From Streptomyces rapamycinicus NRRL 5491 (GTDB lineage: Bacteria > Actinomycetota > Actinomycetes > Streptomycetales > Streptomycetaceae): a stretch of 64,000 nt of DNA. The notes beneath the pieces are model-generated. The model had not been told where the DNA came from and ran no database searches. It saw only the letters and a program-made list of their open reading frames with translations. The stretch covers positions 10,602,001 to 10,666,000 of the forward strand of contig NZ_CP085193.1 in assembly GCF_024298965.1 (NCBI RefSeq). Direction: 5' to 3'. Positions within the stretch are counted from its first letter, which is position 1. Every line of letters begins with the position of its first letter. Both the position numbers and the translations under genes were made by a program. This document shows positions 20,501-31,280 of this stretch, piece after piece.

Positions 20501-21198
20501 ACGAGGAGGTGCTGGTCGGAGACGGCCGTGGGGTGGGCGACGGAGTCGCCGAAGTGCACCAGCCCCGCGGTGCTCAGATTGACGCCGGTGAGCTCGACGA
20601 TGTCGCCCCCGCCGAGCGGTCCGGCGACGGGCGTGATGCCGGTCAGGGTGGGCCAGGGGAGGTAGAAGAACGAGCCGATGGGGGCCGTGCCGCCCGGGGT
20701 GGTGACATACACCGGGACCGAGCCCGTCCCCGAGGGGCTCACCGCGACGATGGTCTGGTCGTCGAGGACGGAGAAGCTCGCCGCCCGACGGGTGCTGAAG
20801 AACACGTCCGTGGCGCCCGAGAAGTGGCTGCCGATGACGGTCACCAGCGTCCCGCCGCTGTACGGGCCCTGGTCGGGGAAGATCCCGGCGAACTGGTTGA
20901 AGAGCTCGTACGCGCCCAGCGGGCGAACGGCATCGAGGCCCGACCGCGCCCCGGGGAGCACCGGCCGGTCCGGATCGCCGGGGAGGGGGCCCATCAGGGT
21001 GCCGCGGCGGAGAGCGGCCAGCGCGTCGAGGCGGTCGAGCGCGGTGCGCACCACCAGCCGGTCGGGCATGCTCCGCGCCGGGAGCGGGATCGGCGCGCTG
21101 AGCGTCGGAACGAGCCTGTGGGATTCCGGATCCACGACGGCGATGCAGTTCTCACCGGGATCGGTGACGAGGACGAGTCCCAACGGGCGACAGGGCAT
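11552..21198 (-). CDS. Giant IPT/TIG and Ig-like repeat protein (one apparent frameshift)
   Basis: About 3,215 residues. ATG 21198 is preferred, with CGGAG 6 bases upstream; an upstream GTG at 21255 lacks a ribosome binding site. The N-terminal 60 residues resemble one beta-propeller blade (LVLVTDPGENCIAVVD). Residues about 75-350 form three IPT/TIG domains with the pattern SGGTLVTVIGSHFSGATDVFF. Then come 29 tandem repeats of about 93 residues. Each opens with a variant of SAPDPSVVGQPVTFTA, includes GTVTFDFGDG, and ends TATYNGDTNFTASTGTDTQTV. They combine bacterial Ig-like group 3 and PKD-like features. The frame breaks at 12898-12900, where one repeat has GTCCCGAAGG and the others GTCCCCGAAGG. 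No signal peptide, sortase motif or C-terminal membrane anchor is visible, so the export route is unclear. Probable adhesive, structural or cell-surface role. Confidence 0.75.
11560..20150 (-). repeat. 29 tandem copies of a ~280-bp Ig-like module
   Basis: I counted 29 openings of the SxPDPSVxGQxVTxTA type, 25 before and 4 after the frameshift. Units are diverged at the nucleotide level but keep fixed phase, so the array is protein-level selected rather than a recent amplification. Such an array is prone to recombination and to assembly collapse, so the true copy number may differ. Confidence 0.9.
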
Positions 21199-21421
21199 GA
21201 CGGCTCCGATCTGGCAAGGCGTCTTCCACTCCGCCGGAAAGGATGGGCAGCCCACCGGAATCGGACGGATTCAGTAACCCATTCCAGTGGGACCCGGGCA
21301 ATATCCTCGGCCGTGGCTCACCCGAATGGCGCAGCGCGCACCGCACCGTCCCGCCCCGCCCTGTCGTCCCGCCCCGCCCCGCCGTCCCGGACCCGGAGCC
21401 GGAGCCGGACGGACTCCCCGG

Positions 21422-22888
21422 TCAGGCGAACCAGCCCTGCGGACGCGGCCGCGTATTGCGCCAGATGTGCTTGGCCTCCCGGTACTCCGCGAGCCCGCTG
21501 GGCCCCAACTCCCGCCCGGTCCCGGACTGTTTGAACCCGCCCCACTCCGCCTGCGGGAGACAGGGGTGGTAGTCGTTGATCCAGACGGTGCCCAGCCGCA
21601 GCCGCGAGGCCACCCGCTGCGCCCGCCCCTCGTCACCGGACCATACGGCCCCGGCGAGCCCGTACACGGTGTCGTTGGCCAGCCGCACCGCCTCGTCCTC
21701 ACCGGCGAAACGTTCCACCGTGAGCACCGGCCCGAAGGACTCGTCGGCCAGTACCGACATCCCGCTGTGGCAGCGGTCGAGGACGGTCGGCAGGAAGTAG
21801 TAGCCGTCGGCCAGGGCCGGATCGTCGGGGCGGGTGCCACCGCAGCGCAGCCGGGCCCCCTCCGCGAGCCCGGCCGCCACATACGCCTCGACCTTGGCCC
21901 GGTGCGCGGCCGAGATCAGCGGGCCGGTCTGGGCCCGCTCGTCGAACGGCCCGCCGAGCCGGATGCCGCGGGCCCGGCGCACGACCTCCTCGACGAAGGC
22001 GTCGTGCACCGGCTCCTCCACCAGCAGTCGGGCCCCGGCCGAGCAGACCTGCCCGGAGTGGAGGAAGACCGCGGTGAGCGCGTAGTCCACGGCCGTGTCG
22101 AAGTCCGCGTCGGCGAAGACCACATTGGGGTTCTTGCCGCCCAGCTCCAGCGAGGTCCGCTTGACCGTGCCCGAGGCCGCGGCCATGATCCGGCGCCCGG
22201 TCCGCAGGCCCCCGGTGAAGGACACCATGTCCACATCGGGGTTGTCGGTGAGAGGGGCCCCGGCCTCGGCGCCCGGGCCGAGCACCAGATTGGCCACCCC
22301 GTCCGGCAGTCCGGCCTCCGCCAGCAGCCGCATCAGGGCGATCGCGGTGCTGGGGGTCAGCTCACTGGGTTTCAGTACGAAGGTGTTGCCCGCGGCGAGC
22401 GCGGGCGCCACCTTCCACGCGGTCTGCAGCAGCGGATAGTTCCACGGGGTGATCAGTGCGCAGACCCCGACCGGTTCGTAGACCACCCGGCTGACGGCGT
22501 ACTCGCTGCCGGTGTCCACGACCCGGTCCGCCTCGGTGCGCACCAGCTGTCCGTAGTAGCGGAAGCACGCCACCACACCGTCGATGTCGGCGTCGCTCTC
22601 GGCCAGGCGCTTCCCGGTGTCCAGGGACTCGGCGCGGGCGAGCGCGGCCTTGTCGCGCTCGACCAGAGCGGCGACGCGCAGCAGCAGATCGCCGCGCGCC
22701 CCGACCGGGGTACGGGGCCAGGGCCCCTGGTCGAATGCCTGGCGGGCGGCGGCCACCGCTTCGGCCGCGTCCTTGCCGCCGCCCTCGTCGACGACCGCCA
22801 CCAGCGATCCGTCGGCCGGGCAGCGGATCTCCCGGGTGCGCTCGTCGATCGCGCCGGTCCACTGGCCACCGATGAAGAGGTCCGTCAC
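21422..22888 (-). CDS. NAD(P)-dependent aldehyde dehydrogenase, betaine-aldehyde-dehydrogenase-like
   Basis: Oxidises an aldehyde to the acid; the context points to betaine aldehyde to glycine betaine. About 488 residues, normal for the superfamily. Visible hallmarks: LITPWNYPL, coenzyme-site SFTGG, general-base Glu in LELGGKNPN, nucleophile Cys in HSGQVCSAGARL, and ESFGPVL. The ribosome binding site decides the start: GGAGGA abuts ATG 22894, which is too close, but sits 6 bases from GTG 22888. That GTG overlaps the stop of the Rieske gene (GTGA), so the two are translationally coupled. It is the last gene of the four-gene minus-strand operon. Substrate is inferred; the malic semialdehyde left by carnitine cleavage is a conceivable alternative. 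Confidence 0.88.
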   Translation of the reverse strand: MTDLFIGGQWTGAIDERTREIRCPADGSLVAVVDEGGGKDAAEAVAAARQAFDQGPWPRTPVGARGDLLLRVAALVERDKAALARAESLDTGKRLAESDADIDGVVACFRYYGQLVRTEADRVVDTGSEYAVSRVVYEPVGVCALITPWNYPLLQTAWKVAPALAAGNTFVLKPSELTPSTAIALMRLLAEAGLPDGVANLVLGPGAEAGAPLTDNPDVDMVSFTGGLRTGRRIMAAASGTVKRTSLELGGKNPNVVFADADFDTAVDYALTAVFLHSGQVCSAGARLLVEEPVHDAFVEEVVRRARGIRLGGPFDERAQTGPLISAAHRAKVEAYVAAGLAEGARLRCGGTRPDDPALADGYYFLPTVLDRCHSGMSVLADESFGPVLTVERFAGEDEAVRLANDTVYGLAGAVWSGDEGRAQRVASRLRLGTVWINDYHPCLPQAEWGGFKQSGTGRELGPSGLAEYREAKHIWRNTRPRPQGWFA

Positions 22889-24042
22889 GGGCATTCCTCC
22901 GCTTCCGGGGTCGGGACATGGTCGGTCACCCATCGGTGGAAGGCGCCGATGTGGTGTTCGCTGGGGACGAGCACCCCGCCGTCGCGGTAGGCGCGGGAGT
23001 CCATGGCGGGCTGGGTGCGCTCACAGGCGTCGAAGTCCTGGGTGTTGACCCGGTGGAACAGCTCCACCGACTTCGACAGATCCCGATCGGACGCCACCAC
23101 TTCGGGTGCGTAGAGCCAATCGCATTCGACCAGCGTGCGATCGGGAGCGAGCGGGAACATCCGGTGCATGATCACGTGGTCGGGAACCAGATTGAGGAAG
23201 ACCTGCGGCCGTACCGTGATCGCGTAGTAGCGGCGGTCCTGTTCGTCGGCGATCCCCGCGAACCGGTCGAACCCCTCGCTGCCGTCCACCGTGAACCCCT
23301 GGGCCTCCTCGGCGAACTCCGCGCCGTGCCCGACGAAGTACTGCGCCGCCAGCCCGTCGGCGAACTCCGGGAGCACCTCGGTCAGTTCGGGGTGGATCGT
23401 CGCGCAGTGGTAGCACTCCATGAAGTTCTCGACGATCAGCTTCCAGTTGGCCTTGACGTCGTAGGAGATCCGGCGGCCCAGCGCCAGCCCCGCCACTCCG
23501 TAGCGCTCCACGGAGTCCGCGTCGCCGAGCCGCTCGGCCACCTCCCCGATCACCGTCTCCTCGAACGACGGTGGCTCCTCGGCCAGGCAGACCCAGACAT
23601 AGCCGAGCCATTCGCGAAGCCGTACCGGCACCAGTCCGCGCTCGCCCCGGTCGACATCGGGCATCTTCGACAGGTTGGGGGCGGCGGTGAGCCGGCCGTC
23701 CAGATCGTAGGTCCAGGCGTGGTACGGGCATTGCAGCGAGCGCCGCACCGTACCGGACTCCTCGGTGCACAGCCGGGCGCCGCGGTGGCGGCAGATATTG
23801 AGGAACGCCCGCGCCTCACCCCGCCGGTTGCGGGTGATCAGCACGCTCTCCCGGCCGACCTGCACGGTGCGGAAGGCACCCGGCCGGTCCAGGTCGGCCC
23901 CGCGCACCGCGCAGAACCACATGGCCTCGAACAGGTGCTCCTGCTCCCGGCGGAAGACCCCGGGAGCGGTGTACCAGTGGCCGGGGAGAGTGGCGAGCAG
24001 ACTGGGGGGCGTGATGGCGGGGGACTCGGGAGCCACAGTCAT
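22885..24042 (-). CDS. Rieske non-heme iron oxygenase alpha subunit, glycine-betaine/carnitine-type
   Basis: 385 residues. ATG 24042 follows a GAGGAG ribosome binding site. The Rieske 2Fe-2S ligands are C84-x-H86 and C105-x-x-H108 (CRHRGARLC, QCPYHAW). The mononuclear iron site is E209/H212/H217 in ENFMECYHCATIHPEL, plus an Asp near 336. A Glu at 209, where ring-hydroxylating dioxygenases usually have Asp, is the pattern I associate with quaternary-ammonium oxygenases such as carnitine oxygenase CntA and betaine monooxygenase GbcA. Expected reaction: O2-dependent demethylation of betaine to dimethylglycine plus formaldehyde. Electrons would come from the ferredoxin and reductase encoded at 28977-30538. 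Stachydrine or carnitine are alternative substrates; the dimethylglycine-oxidase-like and formaldehyde genes upstream favour betaine. Confidence 0.85.
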   Translation of the reverse strand: MTVAPESPAITPPSLLATLPGHWYTAPGVFRREQEHLFEAMWFCAVRGADLDRPGAFRTVQVGRESVLITRNRRGEARAFLNICRHRGARLCTEESGTVRRSLQCPYHAWTYDLDGRLTAAPNLSKMPDVDRGERGLVPVRLREWLGYVWVCLAEEPPSFEETVIGEVAERLGDADSVERYGVAGLALGRRISYDVKANWKLIVENFMECYHCATIHPELTEVLPEFADGLAAQYFVGHGAEFAEEAQGFTVDGSEGFDRFAGIADEQDRRYYAITVRPQVFLNLVPDHVIMHRMFPLAPDRTLVECDWLYAPEVVASDRDLSKSVELFHRVNTQDFDACERTQPAMDSRAYRDGGVLVPSEHHIGAFHRWVTDHVPTPEAEECP

Positions 24043-24051
24043 GGGTTCTCC

Positions 24052-24126
24052 TCAGGCGGTCGCGGCGGTCAGCCGGCGGGGGTCGAAGAGCTCGATGGGG
24101 TGGGCGGTGTCGCCGGTGAGTGCCAA
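24052..24126 (-). pseudogene. 24-codon remnant resembling the C-terminus of an FAD amine oxidase
   Basis: The frame reads L-A-L-T-G-D-T-A-H-P-I-E-L-F-D-P-R-R-L then TAATA and TGA. The pattern (L)TGxxxHPIxLFDPxR is what I associate with the extreme C-terminus of monomeric sarcosine-oxidase-type flavoproteins. A GGAGG ribosome binding site lies 6 bases before the TTG, so the start signal and the tail both survive while the gene body is gone, as an internal deletion would leave. Its stop overlaps the ribosome binding site of the Rieske gene, so translating it could help load ribosomes there. It could be a chance match. Confidence 0.4.
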
Positions 24127-24171
24127 GGGGGGCCTCCAAGCGGCCGTTTCCCGCTCGCGCGGCGCTCGGTG

Positions 24172-27704
<3,533 letters not shown>

Positions 27705-28027
27705 GGCTCACTCCTCTGTTCTCCTGCGATCGCAGGGACCGGTGCACGGGAGCTGGCATGACTGCCTCGAAGGAGGGTGAGACCGGGGCCGTTCAACGGC
27801 CGCCGGTTACCCCCCAGTTGCGTATGGCGCGGCGTGTTGCGCGATGGGAGACATCCTGAAAGTCGCCGCCCCGTGCGGTCAAGGGGTGCGCGTAAACCGT
27901 CTGTGAACCGGCGCTGACGGGGGAATTCGCGTAGATCGCACGCCTCACGGAACGCCTGGGCACAGACGCGACGAGGGGGCCGGAGTCGTCCGGCCCCCTC
28001 GTCGGATGGGTGGGGTGGTGGGTTGGC
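27705..28027. promoter_or_regulatory. Spacer with predicted promoter of the demethylation operon and GTTGCG motifs
   Basis: 323 bp without a gene. On the minus strand, a TTGACC -35 (27877-27882) and a CAGGAT -10 (27853-27858) are 18 bp apart and would give a leader of about 140 nt before mscR. Two copies of a GTTGCG(T/C)..AT motif lie at 27817-27825 and 27836-27845, just downstream of the -10. A third occurs in the ferredoxin promoter at 28911-28919. They are candidate binding sites for the IclR regulator encoded next door. The terminator of the iclR gene is at the right edge. Confidence 0.4.
27970..28003 (-). terminator. Strong hairpin terminator of the iclR gene
   Basis: Perfect 14-bp G+C-rich stem (27970-27983 with 27990-28003) and a 6-base loop, 24 bp after the iclR stop. 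It would insulate the downstream mscR operon from iclR read-through. Confidence 0.8.
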
Positions 28028-28825
28028 TCAGCCGGGGAAGCCCATCCGCCGGGACAGCTCCTCGGCGGTCTTCACGGCGTACTCGGCAAGATCGGGCAAC
28101 CGGCTCTGCGCCATCCGGTACGCCGGTCCGGAGACGCCGATCGCCCCCAGAACCGCGCCGTCGTGGCCGCGCACCGGCGCCGCCACCGCGTTCAGCCCGA
28201 TCTCCAGCTCCTCGCAGGAGTAGGCGAACCCGCGCTCGGCCGCCGTCTCCAGCTGCTGCCGCAGCTCGGCGGAGGTGGTGATGGTGTGCTCGGTGAACCG
28301 CGGCAGCTTCCGCGTCACCAGCCGCTCCCGGCGCTCGCCCGACAGATGCGCGAGCAGCACCTTGCCGCTCGCCGTCGCGTGCAGCGCGGTGCGCCGGCCC
28401 AGCCAGTTGAAGGCGGTCACCGCGGCGGCGCCGCGCGCCTGCATGATGTTGACCGCCGCGTCCCCGTCCAGGACGGCGATATTGGCCGTCTCGCCGGTCT
28501 CGTCGGCCAGCGCCCGGCATACCGGGGCGCCCTCCTGCGAGATGTCCAGGCGGATGGCGGCGGCGCCCGCGAGTCTCAGCACCCCGGCGCCCAGGTAGTA
28601 CTTCCCCCGGTCCCGCTCCTGCCCGACGAGTCCGCGGTTCTCCAGAACACCGAGCAGCCGGAAGGCGGTCGACTTGTGGACCCCCAGCTCATCGGCGATC
28701 TCGGTCACTCCGGCCTCGCCGAGTCTGGCAAGGATCTCCAGGACGCTGACCGCCCTGTCCACCGACTGCACTGCCCCGGAGGTCCCCCGCTTCTCCTCGG
28801 CCCGATCCTCGGTCGTGTTCGTCAT
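28028..28825 (-). CDS. IclR family transcriptional regulator
   Basis: 265 residues. N-terminal winged helix-turn-helix (about 18-80) with AVSVLEILARLGEAGVTEIADELGVHKSTAFRLLGVLENRGLV. The C-terminal IclR effector-binding domain includes TALHATASGKVLLAHL and RGFAYSCEELEIGLNAVAAPV. It lies between the two arms of the betaine-type regulon, the minus-strand operon downstream and the divergent ferredoxin/reductase pair. It is therefore the likely local regulator of both; effector unknown. It is separated from the divergent operon by 151 bp. Confidence 0.92.
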   Translation of the reverse strand: MTNTTEDRAEEKRGTSGAVQSVDRAVSVLEILARLGEAGVTEIADELGVHKSTAFRLLGVLENRGLVGQERDRGKYYLGAGVLRLAGAAAIRLDISQEGAPVCRALADETGETANIAVLDGDAAVNIMQARGAAAVTAFNWLGRRTALHATASGKVLLAHLSGERRERLVTRKLPRFTEHTITTSAELRQQLETAAERGFAYSCEELEIGLNAVAAPVRGHDGAVLGAIGVSGPAYRMAQSRLPDLAEYAVKTAEELSRRMGFPG

Positions 28826-28881
28826 GGTTCTGATCTCACCATCCGGCGGCTCTGCGTGGGGCCCCTCGGGGCGGGGAACTC

Positions 28882-28919
28882 TTGACGGCTGCCTTCCCGA
28901 TCTGGATTCTGTTGCGCAT
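28882..28919 (+). promoter_or_regulatory. Predicted promoter and operator of the ferredoxin-reductase operon
   Basis: TTGACG (28882-28887) and GATTCT (28905-28910) are 17 bp apart, a plausible vegetative promoter with a weak -10. GTTGCGCAT begins at 28911, directly after the -10, and matches motifs near the mscR promoter. A protein bound there would block transcription initiation. Confidence 0.4.
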
Positions 28920-28976
28920 CGCGCTTTTCAGTGCACTATCCACAACGCATGATACCGATCAACGTGAGGGGGGCCA

Positions 28977-29339
28977 ATGATTCCCGTCTGCCGTATCGAG
29001 GACCTGCCGGAGGGTGAGTCGGTGCGTATCGAGGCCGGCGATGCCACCGCGCCGATCGCGGTGTTCCACACCGACGGTGCGTTCTACGCCATCGACGACA
29101 CCTGCAGCCACCAGGACGCCTCCCTCTCCGACGGGTGGCTGGAAGGCTGCTACGTGGAATGCCCGCTGCACGCCGCGCTGTTCGATCTGCGATCCGGCGA
29201 GCCGACCTGTCTGCCCGCCCGTAAGCCCGTACGGACCCACGCTGTCACGGTCGTGGACGGAATGCTGTATGTCCACCCCGCGGTGCAGACCGTTCCCGGC
29301 CGGCCCGTGCACGCGGCGCCGGAAGAAGCCGTGGCATGA
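28977..29339 (+). CDS. Rieske-type [2Fe-2S] ferredoxin
   Basis: 120 residues. Cluster ligands are CxH and CxxH in CSHQDASLSDG and ECPLHAALFDL. The size and the motif TxGxxP-like path to LPARKPVRTHAVTV fit dioxygenase-system ferredoxins such as HcaC. A purine-rich GAGGGGGG precedes ATG 28977. It overlaps the reductase gene by 4 bp (ATGA). Role: small electron carrier between the FAD reductase and a Rieske oxygenase, most likely the one at 22885-24042, the only Rieske oxygenase seen in this window. Confidence 0.92.
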   Translation: MIPVCRIEDLPEGESVRIEAGDATAPIAVFHTDGAFYAIDDTCSHQDASLSDGWLEGCYVECPLHAALFDLRSGEPTCLPARKPVRTHAVTVVDGMLYVHPAVQTVPGRPVHAAPEEAVA

Positions 29340-30538
29340 CGGCGGTCAGGACGGTCACCGTGGTCGGGGCCTCGCTCGCGGGTCTGCACGCGGCGCGGGG
29401 CCTGCGTTCCCAGGGGTACGACGGGCGGCTGGTCGTCGTCGGCGAGGAGCACCACCGCCCCTACGACCGCCCACCGCTGTCCAAGGAGTTCCTGACCGGG
29501 GACGGCGACCCGGGCGAGGGTCTGGGGCCCCTGGCCCTCACCGACCCCGAGGACGAGGCCGAACTGGACGCCGAATGGCTGCTCGGCGTCCGGGCCGAGG
29601 CGCTGGACACCGCGGCCGGGGAGCTCCGTCTCGCCGGCGGCCGCGCCCTGCGCACCGACGGCGTCGTCATCGCCACCGGCGCCACGCCCAGAACGCTGCC
29701 CCTCCCGCCGCTGGACGGGGTGCACACTCTGCGCACCCTCGACGACGCGCTCCGGCTCCGCGCCGAACTGCGCGCGGGCGCCGAGCGGGCGGTGGTGATC
29801 GGCGCGGGCTTCATCGGCGCCGAGGTGGCCTCCTCCTGCGCCGCCCTCGGGCTCGACGTCACCGTCGTGGAGGCCGCGCCGCTGCCGCTGGTGCCCCAAC
29901 TGGGCGAGGAGATGGCCCGGGTGTGCGCCGGGCTGCACGCGCGGGGCGGGGCCACCCTGCTGTGCGGCACCGGTGTGGCCGGTCTGCGCGGGGCCGGCCG
30001 GGTCACCGGTGTGGAGCTCACCGACGGGCGGGCGCTGCCCGCCGATGTGGTGGTCGTCGGCGTCGGGGTGCGTCCCGTCACCGGGTGGCTGGAAGGCTCC
30101 GGTCTGGCCCTGGACGACGGGGTGCGGTGCGACGAGGGCTGTGTCACCGCGCTGCCCAACGTCGTGGCCGTCGGGGACGTGGCCCGGCTGGACCGGCCTG
30201 GCACCGCCCGCACCGTCCGGGCCGAGCACTGGACCAGCGGCATGCTCCAGGGCGACGTGGCCGCCCGCAATCTGCTCGCCGGGTCCACCGTCGAACGCTT
30301 CGACGCGCTCCCCTACTTCTGGTCCGACCAGTATGGCGCGCGCATCCAGTACGCCGGGCGCCGCGAACCCGGGGACACGGTCCGGATCCTCGATGGGGAC
30401 CCGGCCGACGGCGGCGGCTTCCTCGCCGTCTACGAACGTGACGCGATTCCCACCGCCGCCCTCGGCGTGGACCGGCCCCGGCCCTTCATGCGGCTGCGCC
30501 GCGAGCTGGCCCGCGCTCCGCAGCCGGCCGGGAGGTGA
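29336..30538 (+). CDS. FAD-dependent NAD(P)H:ferredoxin reductase
   Basis: 400 residues. Two dinucleotide-binding sites: VTVVGASLAGLHAARGL near the N-terminus for FAD, and AVVIGAGFIGAEVASSCAALG near residue 155 for NAD(P)H. The RPYDRPPLSKEFL motif and C-terminal LPYFWSDQYGARIQYAG match the HcaD/ferredoxin-reductase class of oxygenase systems. ATG 29336 overlaps the ferredoxin stop, giving a stoichiometric pair. It would pass electrons from NAD(P)H to the ferredoxin. Its 3' end overlaps the convergent small membrane protein gene by 53 bp. Confidence 0.92.
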   Translation: MTAVRTVTVVGASLAGLHAARGLRSQGYDGRLVVVGEEHHRPYDRPPLSKEFLTGDGDPGEGLGPLALTDPEDEAELDAEWLLGVRAEALDTAAGELRLAGGRALRTDGVVIATGATPRTLPLPPLDGVHTLRTLDDALRLRAELRAGAERAVVIGAGFIGAEVASSCAALGLDVTVVEAAPLPLVPQLGEEMARVCAGLHARGGATLLCGTGVAGLRGAGRVTGVELTDGRALPADVVVVGVGVRPVTGWLEGSGLALDDGVRCDEGCVTALPNVVAVGDVARLDRPGTARTVRAEHWTSGMLQGDVAARNLLAGSTVERFDALPYFWSDQYGARIQYAGRREPGDTVRILDGDPADGGGFLAVYERDAIPTAALGVDRPRPFMRLRRELARAPQPAGR

Positions 30539-30914
30539 CCGTCGGGTCCGCCTCACGGGCCCGTTCCCGGCGGCGCTGGCGGCGCATCTCGCGGGCCGTG
30601 CTGCTGGGCCGGGACACCACCCCGTAGCGCTGGCGCCAGACCTGACGGGTCACCCACACGTCCAGCACCCCCCAGGTCGCCACCACCGTGCTCGCCACCG
30701 TGGCGAGCACGACGGGGAAGGCGGACCACGAGCCCGCCAGGGTGCACAGCAGGGCGACCATCACCTCCACCAGGGTCACGGCGATGATGATGACCGCCCG
30801 CACCGCCGCCGTACGGACGGGATCGGGCAGCCGCCGCCTCCGGGCCGGCTCCTCGGTCCACAACGGCCGGACCCCGTGCGCCGGGATGTCGCGATCCTTG
30901 TCCATCGCGTCCAT
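30486..30914 (-). CDS. Small two-helix membrane protein of unknown function
   Basis: 142 residues from ATG 30914, which has GGGAG 4 bases upstream; longer upstream extensions read as low-complexity sequence. The N-terminal third is charged (WTEEPARRRRLPDP). Two hydrophobic helices follow, around residues 40-65 (AVIIIAVTLVEVMVALLCTL) and 68-90 (AFPVVLATVASTVVATWGVL). The C-terminal tail is very basic (REMRRQRRRERAREAD). I recognise no family. It is divergent from the conservon, about 366 bp away, and convergent with the reductase gene with a 53-bp tail overlap, so antisense interference is possible. Confidence 0.65.
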   Translation of the reverse strand: MDAMDKDRDIPAHGVRPLWTEEPARRRRLPDPVRTAAVRAVIIIAVTLVEVMVALLCTLAGSWSAFPVVLATVASTVVATWGVLDVWVTRQVWRQRYGVVSRPSSTAREMRRQRRRERAREADPTVTSRPAAERGPARGAAA

Positions 30915-31280
30915 GACGCTCCCACCCCTTTCCATGCTCTGCCCCGATGCGGCCGAGTCAGATAGCGGGACTTGGGTCGTATGCCCCCCTAGTGTGCCCC
31001 GTTGGATCACGAATGGCACCGACCACGGGTTCCCCTGGGGAGGGGAAAACAAGCCAAGCGCGGCCGAATGGCCGCATGCGGCGGCCGGGGGAGGGGTGCC
31101 GAGCGGCGGGGGGTAAGTCGGGGAATCACCCGACAACTCCCGATCACGGGCTGTAAGGGACTCCCTGCATCAAGTGGACACGCCTTCGAACTGTCCAACC
31201 GGCAGTAGTAGGCTCGCGCCCGCTCGATGTCGGAACTCGGAACCCCGCCCCTGGAATTCGGGGTAGACGTTAGGGAGGCC
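30915..31280. promoter_or_regulatory. Divergent intergenic region upstream of the conservon
   Basis: 366 bp with no convincing gene. Toward cvnA, a possible TTCGAA (31185-31190) and TAGGCT (31209-31214) are 18 bp apart. A G-rich run with several hairpin-prone GCGGCC stretches lies at 31058-31120. An in-frame ATG at 31227 would extend cvnA by 18 residues, but no ribosome binding site supports it. Confidence 0.35.

Noticed and set aside
11200-21000. A jetD-type nuclease gene downstream of the SMC-like gene
   Set aside because: No toprim-like protein is encoded on either strand between 11.5 and 21.4 kb or upstream to position 1.
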